Positions 11,301 through 20,300 of a stretch of 26,416 nt of DNA are shown in pieces. Source of the DNA: Ophiothrix spiculata (taxonomy: Eukaryota > Echinodermata > Ophiuroidea > Amphilepidida > Ophiotrichidae); assembly GCA_000969725.1 (NCBI GenBank), contig JXSR01S033947.1. One strand, written 5' to 3'. The notes beneath the pieces are model-generated. The model was not told the DNA's origin and ran no database searches. It saw only the letters and a list, made by a program, of their open reading frames with translations. Both the position numbers and the translations under genes were made by a program. Position 1 is the stretch's first letter; every line of letters begins with the position of its first letter.

Positions 11301-14300
11301 AGGCAAAGTGTTCCAGAGATCAGGGGCAGCATATGAAAAAGATCTGTGACCATACGATGCAGTAGTAACATATGTAGCTACAAGATTTATTTTTGATGAT
11401 GAACGAAGATTGCAACTAGGTTTATATTTCTGGATCAGTTCAGCAAGGTAATCTGGGGCAAGTCCATGGAGACATAAGTAAGAAGAAGTATTCTGTACAT
11501 TACGTGAAATTTAACAGGAAGCCAGTGAAGTCGGCAGAGCACAGGTGTAATATGATCAGGTGAAGAAGTCCGAGAAACAAGCCGTGCAGCTGTATTTTGA
11601 ATTCTTTGAATAAAAGGCTATTACATCGGTCTAAATGACAAGAAATGAAAGCATGAACAAGAGGTGCTGTTGATTTATCATCAAGGAAGTTCCTAATCCT
11701 GCCAATATTATAAAGTCCGAGAGAAGCAGACCAACAGATATTGTTAATATAAGTTTACATGCTAAGGTTATTTGTTACAACAACACCTAAGTTGCGAGCA
11801 GATTTTACGGGTTTGATATAAGTACCGGCAATGTTAATATTTGAAAGAAGGGACGGTTTTCTGNNNNNNNNNNNNNNNNNNNNNNNNNNNNNNNNNNNNN
11901 NNNNNNNNNNNNNNNNNNNNNNNNNNNNNNNNNNNNNNNNNNNNNNNNNNNNNNNNNNNNNNNNNNNNNNNNNNNNNNNNNNNNNNNNNNNNNNNNNNNN
12001 NNNNNNNNNNNNNNNNNNNNNNNNNNNNNNNNNNNNNNNNNNNNNNNNNNNNNNNNNNNNNNNNNNNNNNNNNNNNNNNNNNNNNNNNNNNNNNNNNNNN
12101 NNNNNNNNNNNNNNNNNNNNNNNNNNNNNNNNNNNNNNNNNNNNNNNNNNNNNNNNNNNNNNNNNNNNNNNNNNNNNNNNNNNNNNNNNNNNNNNNNNNN
12201 NNNNNNNNNNNNNNNNNNNNNNNNNNNNNNNNNNNNNNNNNNNNNNNNNNNNNNNNNNNNNNNNNNNNNNNNNNNNNNNNNNNNNNNNNNNNNNNNNNNN
12301 NNNNNNNNNNNNNNNNNNNNNNNNNNNNNNNNNNNNNNNNNNNNNNNNNNNNNNNNNNNNNNNNNNNNNNNNNNNNNNNNNNNNNNNNNNNNNNNNNNNN
12401 NNNNNNNNNNNNNNNNNNNNNNNNNNNNNNNNNNNNNNNNNNNNNNNNNNNNNNNNNNNNNNNNNNNNNNNNNNNNNNNNNNNNNNNNNNNNNNNNNNNN
12501 NNNNNNNNNNNNNNNNNNNNNNNNNNNNNNNNNNNNNNNNNNNNNNNNNNNNNNNNNNNNNNNNNNNNNNNNNNNNNNNNNNNNNNNNNNNNNNNNNNNN
12601 NNNNNNNNNNNNNNNNNNNNNNNNNNNNNNNNNNNNNNNNNNNNNNNNNNNNNNNNNNNNNNNNNNNNNNNNNNNNNNNNNNNNNNNNNNNNNNNNNNNN
12701 NNNGCCTCCCAGATTTGTAACTCCACTCGGCCTCTGCACACTTTACAGGTGTTCGCTGACCACTGTGGCCCAAGTAAGCTCCATTCCACACCAAGCATTA
12801 TTTCAAGTTCTGCGACAACCTCTAAGGGTGCTGAACCTTCATCAGCCCACATATGCACCATCGCTGCCCGGATCAGCTCCCAGAGTTTCGTACAGGTTTC
12901 CACGAGACAATTAGCAGTTAGTTCCTTGTCCAAGGGAATTTCAAGCACATTCAACTTTTTTTGGCACCAGCGGGGTTCGAACTCGGAACCTTTCGCACCG
13001 CAAGCGAGTGCCTTATCGATTGAGCTAACTTGACTGCAAGACCATGAGATGCAATTATATCCTCAAGAGGGGAAGTGTACATGGTAAATGAAAGTGGGTC
13101 AATAACTGAACCCTGTGGTACTCCTTCCTGTGGTGAATGTGGATTGGAACTAGAGTCATTAATAACAATGCTAGTCGTTCAAGAAAAATTTTGTGGTTTA
13201 TGGTGTCAAAAGCTGCGGAAAAATCAAGAAGTATAAGTATTGCTTCATTGCCTTTGTCAGCAGCAACCAGAAGATTGTTAAAAATACGGAGTAAGGCAGT
13301 CTCTGTACTAAAACAAAGTCTATAAACAGACTGCACCTTTCCATGTAGGTTATTTCTTTATATATTTACTTGCAACATTAATTTATCAATTTGGTTCTTT
13401 ATTCTGTTTTTGATTTTTAAAAAGGCCAATAAGTTTGTATCATGAATACACATGAAATTCTTTTTCAATTTTCAAAATTTGAATTTCTAAGCATTATGCC
13501 AAGGCCTGAAAATTTTTTTAGATTAGCATAATCTTATCAACTCTACACATGTACAAAAAGGCCCTGACTTGAATTATGTTTTCCCTTCCCCCACCAATAA
13601 TGCCATCCAGGAACCCCTGAATAAACTGCATTGTCACATGTTTATGCACAATTTCTTGATAATTAGTTTGAAGATATGGAACATAAAATGACTCTTAATG
13701 ACCATACTAATTTTTCCTCTGTGGCACCAATTAAACGAAAGGCCTAATGATAATTAGTCCCCAATTAAACAAAAGACCTAATGAGATATTACCAATCAAC
13801 AATGGCAAGCTCCTGTATAAAGAGATATGATGAGTTGTTAAATGACTGATGAAAATAGATATGATTTTAAACAAAATTACTGATTAGAATATTATAGAGG
13901 TATAGCATCTGTACAGCATTAACGTTTTTCAAACTATCTACTTTTTCTAAACTGTGTGTCAGTTCCATATTTGTGAACAAAGCCATAGCTGGGGTTTGAG
14001 AAGCTTGAAAATTTGTAAAAGGGTGACAGTTGACATTTTAAACCAAAAATGATGTATAAAGGGTAACATCCTGCTAGTCCGAAGGTTTGCTAGTCCGAAA
14101 ATGAAATAAGGTTTGCCAGTCCAAAAATGTATTTTCCTATACTTGAGGGTTCGCCAGTCCGAATTTGAAAAAGGTTCGTCAGTCCAAAAATAGGGTTCAC
14201 TAGTCCAAATTTAAAAAAGGTTCGCTAGTCCGAAAGTGAATAAGGTCCACACATTAAGTTGAGATATAAGGAGTATGTTTGAGTTATAAAATGCTCTAGA

Positions 14301-17300
14301 AGCATTTTTGACAAATATACTCCAGGAAAGAAAAAATAAGCTCCAGTGGTATGCTTGATTTAGAATCTAAAGTATTTATATTTGATTTAGAAACATGCTC
14401 CAGGAGCTGTTGTATATGCTTCTAAAGCATTATAAGTCAAATATGCTCCTGGACCATATATCAACTCAACATTTTATAGACATACATGTATAATATGCTC
14501 CTGGAGGATATGCTCCAAGACCATATGCTCCTAGAGCATATTGCAGGGCCAAAATCACATAAAAGCGGTTTGAGTCCGCCACCAAGCATGGCTCCCCCTT
14601 GACATGCAACCGGAATCAATAATAGTCTTAAACCCTGAATTAGTAAATGAGGTTGTTTCCTGCCATCACATATTTTATTCTCTTACTTGTAACTTACCAT
14701 CATGAATACTCCATGCTAGACAAGTCAGCTTCTCTGTCAGAATCATCAGCGGCCTGCAAACATTAAAAAAATAGATTGAAAGAATAGTTGATGTTGCTAA
14801 TACCAAACGCCCTTATGTTCACTGGCAAGTTCCAAGCAAGCACCGACAAGCTTCAGTCAGGCAAGCACAAATCAGGTCCAAACAAGCATGTACAAGCTTG
14901 TGCAAGCTCAGTTTGGCTGCATTTTGGAATGGACCCACTAGAGCTTGTTGAGTACATTGAAAAAAGGTGACACATTTTAGTTAGTTAAGAACAGGGCATG
15001 TTTTTAAGCTGTCTTTCAGACTACCTCCTTATATGTGGCTGTCCAACATTTTGCCGAAATTGATTTTTGACAGATTTACAATTCTTGTGCTTACTACAAA
15101 ATACTAGCAAAGTTTCATTTCAAGAAAATGATAGGAAATATGAAATAAATCTGCTTATTTTTTAAGACAATCAACAGAAAATATAGTTATACTTTTTACT
15201 TCCTTACAAACTTTGACGAAACATAACTTGACTTCTGGAAATCGTGTGAAGTTCATTGAGATGTCATTTTAAAGGGGCATTGGACAAAATTTTGTTTGTA
15301 GATTATTTACACTTCCTAAGTTAGAAAATAACAGTCAGTTACCAGATATCGGGAAAAGTTTGATCAAAACCTTCAAAAAAGTCAAAAATTTGAATTTTAT
15401 TTTATTTGCTTATTTTTGGTATGAGACTATTCTCTAGACATATTTATTGATGCTATACAATGAGAAAGAGCCACAGATTTGTTTGTAAAACATTCCTTTC
15501 ACATCATAGATTGCACCAAATTCAAAAGAAATTTGGAATTTTCATTAGATCTCCTGAAAAGGCTAATTCTAGGCATTCAACTATAGAGGGGCAGTATTTA
15601 TTGTTGTCGACAACGATAATTAAAAATAAGAGATGATCTAAATATTTTGGTATGTAGGGTTTGAATTTGACAATGAGACTTTGCATGCTGACATTATTAC
15701 CGCTAATACTTCAAATGAAGCAAAAATCTCAAAATGTTTGGGGAAAAGTTGGGGATGATGCTGAACTTGTCCAATGCCCCTTTAACAGTGTTCGAAATAA
15801 GGCGGTTTTACATGCACAAATGCATGTAAAAGTTGGCCTGTGCATGTAAATTTATGCTTGTGCATGCAATTTTTAGTGTTTTTCAGTCCCATTTTTGACA
15901 CATTTTCTCTTTTGTTAAGTTTTGTGCATGTAACTTTTATTTTCTATTTCGACCACTGCCCTTTAATCCTTAAAACATGGTCTTTGCAAATATTTAAAAA
16001 AAGTGAAAATGACAAGAGGTAGCATTTATGTCTAGTTTGGAATGGATGGTCACAAATCAGCTCCAAGCAAGCATGTACAAGCTTGTGCACGCTCAGTTTG
16101 GCTGCATTTTGGAATGGACACAGTAGTTTCACTCTTAACATAGTGTTAAGAATTAGTATCATTTCGGATTGAAACTTGTTATTATTCTTAAAGTATTATT
16201 AATTTTATCTTTGTCTTAATTCCAAAGTCTTTTTTGCACCATGCATTTTTTAGGTGTTTTTTCCCCTTACACTAAGGACGTGTTCACACTGAGAAATTTA
16301 GTCATGATTATATTCTCGCTCATGAGCCACTCATGACCAAATTCTCAGTGTGAACGCAATTTTAGAAAGTGTCTCGCTCATGACCAAAAGTGACATGCCA
16401 CTATAGTTTTAACGCGCAAGTCGTGTCCCAGTGTGAACGCAACTGATAAGTTGTCTCACTCTGGAGCCGCTCACGAGCGAGAATATAGTCATGACCAAAT
16501 TATGTGTGAACACGCCCCAAGTACACTAAACAGATCGAGGTGAATGTTGCAAGCACAAAAGTTCACATCCATTTAGGCTGACAAAATGGTTATTTAAAAA
16601 TAACTAAAGTGAAATCTCCTAATGTTTCTCAATATAAAATAAATATCTAAATATCAGGGGTGTGAGAGTCATGAGATAAAAAAAAGCTGAAAAGGCTGAA
16701 AATGGTGAAAAAATGCCAAAAACAAGCTGAAAAAGGCTGAAAATGGTGAAAAAATGCCAAAAACAGGCTGAAAATGAAAGAAAAAGCTGAAATTATGACT
16801 CTTTTGAAGCTTTTAAAAAAGCTGAAATCAGCTAAAAAGCTGAACTCTCACACCCCTGAAATACTGCGTAATCACATGATGCCAACTTACCCAATATAAT
16901 CAAGATTATAGACTCCCACTTCAAGACTTTGTTGGTAAAGGTGTACAGCTGACAAGTATATGATAGAGAACGCAAACACATAGTACTGGGTGTATTTAGC
17001 GTTGATGGTTAGCATCATAACGTAGCACACTGTGGAATCTATCAAAACATGGAATATGCCACTGCAAATCAAACATGGCAATAAGTGTCAATTATACAGG
17101 TTTGCACATTTTATTTTCTACAAAAACAAAGAAATCCATACTCAAGTAGACAATTTATAGGTGTAGGTTCCTATCTTAGCATGTGTCAAATTACTTTGAA
17201 CTAATAACTGACCTTGACCTCTGAAATGCATATTGTGAAATTTTAACCTTAGCTTGCTTCTTGTTTTTTCATGAGAGGCAAAAGAAAGTATGCAACCCTG

Positions 17301-20300
17301 GGGATGAGGCAGTTAGTTAATACAAAATAAATAGAAAATAGGTATACCAAATAATTTTACATTTCATGCTATATCTCCGAAACTATAAAGAATTTGGAGG
17401 TACATTTTGGATTTAGAATCAGAAAAATACAGGCTTTCATATGGCATCAAAAAATATACTAATATTGTACTTCCGGTTGAGCCCAGGGGGATGAGAATGT
17501 GATCGGAACCTACACCTTTAAAGGGTAATGACAAACACTAAAGATGTGTGCGCCAATCATTTACCTGACGTTTCACTTTCTTCAATCAAAATAGAAATTT
17601 TGATACCACTTAAAATCTTTTTTTCTTACAACCACTGTCAATTTTTCTGTTTCCTTAAAGAGATATGGTCAAAACTCAAAATGGTTAGGAATTACTGGAA
17701 TATTAAAGGGGCAATTCATGATCCACTTTTCATTCTCAAGGTCACCTCTATCAAAATTGAGTTTTGTAGCTAGAATAAATCCTTGACTGGTGTATAATAC
17801 AATCTCCAAACCATTCTTTCAAATATGCTTGCATTTTTGAGAAAAATGGGAAAATGTATCATTTCCTAATTACTGTCGGGCCCCGACAAAAATTACAACA
17901 CAGTAGCCTATATAGATGGGGATTTTTAAAATACTAAAAAGCTTGTAACTTGAAAATGAATGGATGGAATCAATTTTCAGCATGCATTATGTTGTACTCT
18001 TCTTATTATTTAGCTAGTAAAGAGGTGGGGTTGTCGTCACCTTGGAATCATGAATTGCACCTTTAAGTTTACCACAATAAATATTGTTTTGCCAAAAGCG
18101 AACCTACGTCATACGCAGCACAATGAATAGCTCCCGTTGGACTTAAAGTGTGGTGAAAACAATCAATACTTCAGCCAGGCATCCCTTCATTTTCTTTCTT
18201 TTTTAGCAAGAAGGACATCTGTGAAATGATGAGCTGTTCATCATCATGTTGTGGTTTGAATATTACACATTTCACATGATTTTGGCATCGAAATATTTTG
18301 AAAATTTGCTAGATTCAATCAAAATTTCTGAGAGTTAGCATTTTCTCCATAGAGTTGAATGGGAAGTTGGCTATGGATTTCACCGCGCTAATCGGACAAA
18401 AGTCCTAGATGTAAACAAAACAGCCGCATGTTTACGCTTTTGCCAATATAGAATTCTACCGGACACATTTTTGCTTGCACCATCAAACTGGTCAAAGCAA
18501 CACTAGTTTTTGGTTTTAAACCTTTTCCCATCTATAACAAAATAGACACAACATCTGCTTTGCAACGTTTTTTTTTATTAAACTCGGCCTTAAAATAATC
18601 CTTTGGATTTTTTTTTTGAGGGGGGGGGGGACAAAAGTCCTATTTTCCAATACAGATAACAAAAACCAACCCAACTTTAAACGAATATGTCAAAAATGAA
18701 CAGAAATCCACTGTCACTAAAATGTGTAAGACTAAAACCTTTAAACAAACAAGGTGGGACTACATTTGACAGTGTAGGTTTTGGTTTCATATGATTTCCT
18801 TCTGGGTAAACCATAGTCATTAGTTTACAGAAACCAACTTGTAACCAAATAAATAATCATACCAAAACTTGTGTTCCTGTCAGATTGACCCCTTGAACTT
18901 TTCATTATTTGTTCTATCATTTTGAAAAGAATAGTTTGGAATTTTGTGAGTGGGAGAATTAATTGGTCACAAGAGCATGAAAATGCATTGTGATAACAGG
19001 GCTCAAATAAGGTTTTAGGGCATGCAGGCAATTTTAGCCAATTTTAAAGGGCAGTACTGGCCTAGATTCCTCCCACTTATTTTTTACCTATATATTTTTT
19101 ACATGACGCAATAGAACATGTTTATAGTAATATAATCTACCAGTAGTTTTCCATGATTTTGAGGAATATTGGAGAAAATCACAATTCTTAGCCAATTTTA
19201 AAGGGCAGTACTGGCCTAGATTCCTCCCACTCATTTTTTACCTATATATTTTTTACATGACGCAATAGAACATGTTTATAGTAATATAATCTACCAGTAG
19301 TTTTCCATGATTTTGAGGAATATTGAAGAAAATCACAATTCTTTACCAACTTTAATTTTTTACGCCGGTGCAAAAAAATGAACATTGTGAAAACAGTGTT
19401 TCTAGTTTCAAACTTTAAAAAGATCTTGTTTCTACACCTGTGATGGGTAAACAAATTATTTTTGATGAAATTATTTCTCTTTTAAAATGTGTATTCAATT
19501 ATCTCCATGAGCTTTGTTTGATCTTTTATCTGCAAAATCCATCTGAGGTACAAAATTAGGATTTAAAAAACACAGGATAGTCACACCACCATCACAAAAT
19601 GATAAATTGTAAATTAATTCTCTCTCAATTTAAGCTGTTTCTGTGTAATTTTTTGTGGGTTTTTTTGGATTTACTACACTTCTAATCTTTATTTAGAGCA
19701 CTTCCATAAGTTTTTCATTCTAAGTGGAATCTAGGCTAGTCCCTTTAAAAGGGCACCAAGGCATTACATGTTAAAGCTGTATTCAGTTTTTTGGGGCACC
19801 ACAGCAAATGGCAAATTACCTTATTACCTTAGGTTATTTTGGGCCCTGTTAGATACATTAAGTACTGTAAAACTGGCAACCTTTGCACTACATATATTTT
19901 GACATTTTTGTGCTCAACTTGTCTGGCAATAAGGCCAAAAAAAAAATTGTTGTGTTGCCCTCAAGTGGGATTTCTGAAAAATTGAGTCGGTCGGTCGGAA
20001 AATATATTTTTTTTAAAGCACCTAAAGTACCAAATTTGGGTGCATTTTCCACTATTTTCTCAAAAAACACCCAATCTGAGCAAAATTCTGTGCTTTCCCG
20101 ACCCTAATATTTTTTTTTAAATTTGTGAATAGGGTCGGTCGCTGAGGGCAACATAACAAAAAAAATTCTTGGCCTAAAATAAATGCAATGTGAAAAATGT
20201 GTAAGTACCAGCAAACACACTGAAATTCTCATGTGCGCCAAAATGAAAAAAAGTGAAATGATTAAACAAAATTTAAAAAATTACTGTATGCAAAATATTC

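Larger units (their letters stand above)
11278..13360 (-). mobile_element. 5'-truncated L2/CR1-like LINE, reverse transcriptase fragments
   Basis: Reading minus from 13360: HGKVQSVYRLC, STETALLRIFNNLLVAADKG, LLDFSAAFDTINH, then after a frameshift GVPQGSVIDPLSFTMYTSPL and HGLAV. This is the finger/palm part of a LINE reverse transcriptase just before the Y-A-D-D motif. There it is broken by the SINE at 12704-13037 and the assembly gap. Left of the gap it resumes with ARNLGVVVTNNLSM, then QNTAARLVSRTSSPDHITPV, LHWLPVKFHV and YGHRSFSYAAPDLWNTLPF, typical of the domain after the catalytic core. Frameshifts and stops make it inactive. Its C-terminal end is probably at 9653-10088. Confidence 0.85.

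Noticed and set aside
12966..13030. A working tRNA gene (minus)
   Set aside because: The 5' and 3' acceptor strands do not pair, and the sequence continues into a SINE body.
11755..13033. Long ORFs of 300-400 codons across the N run
   Set aside because: They exist only because N codons contain no stops. The real ends belong to LINE and SINE fragments.
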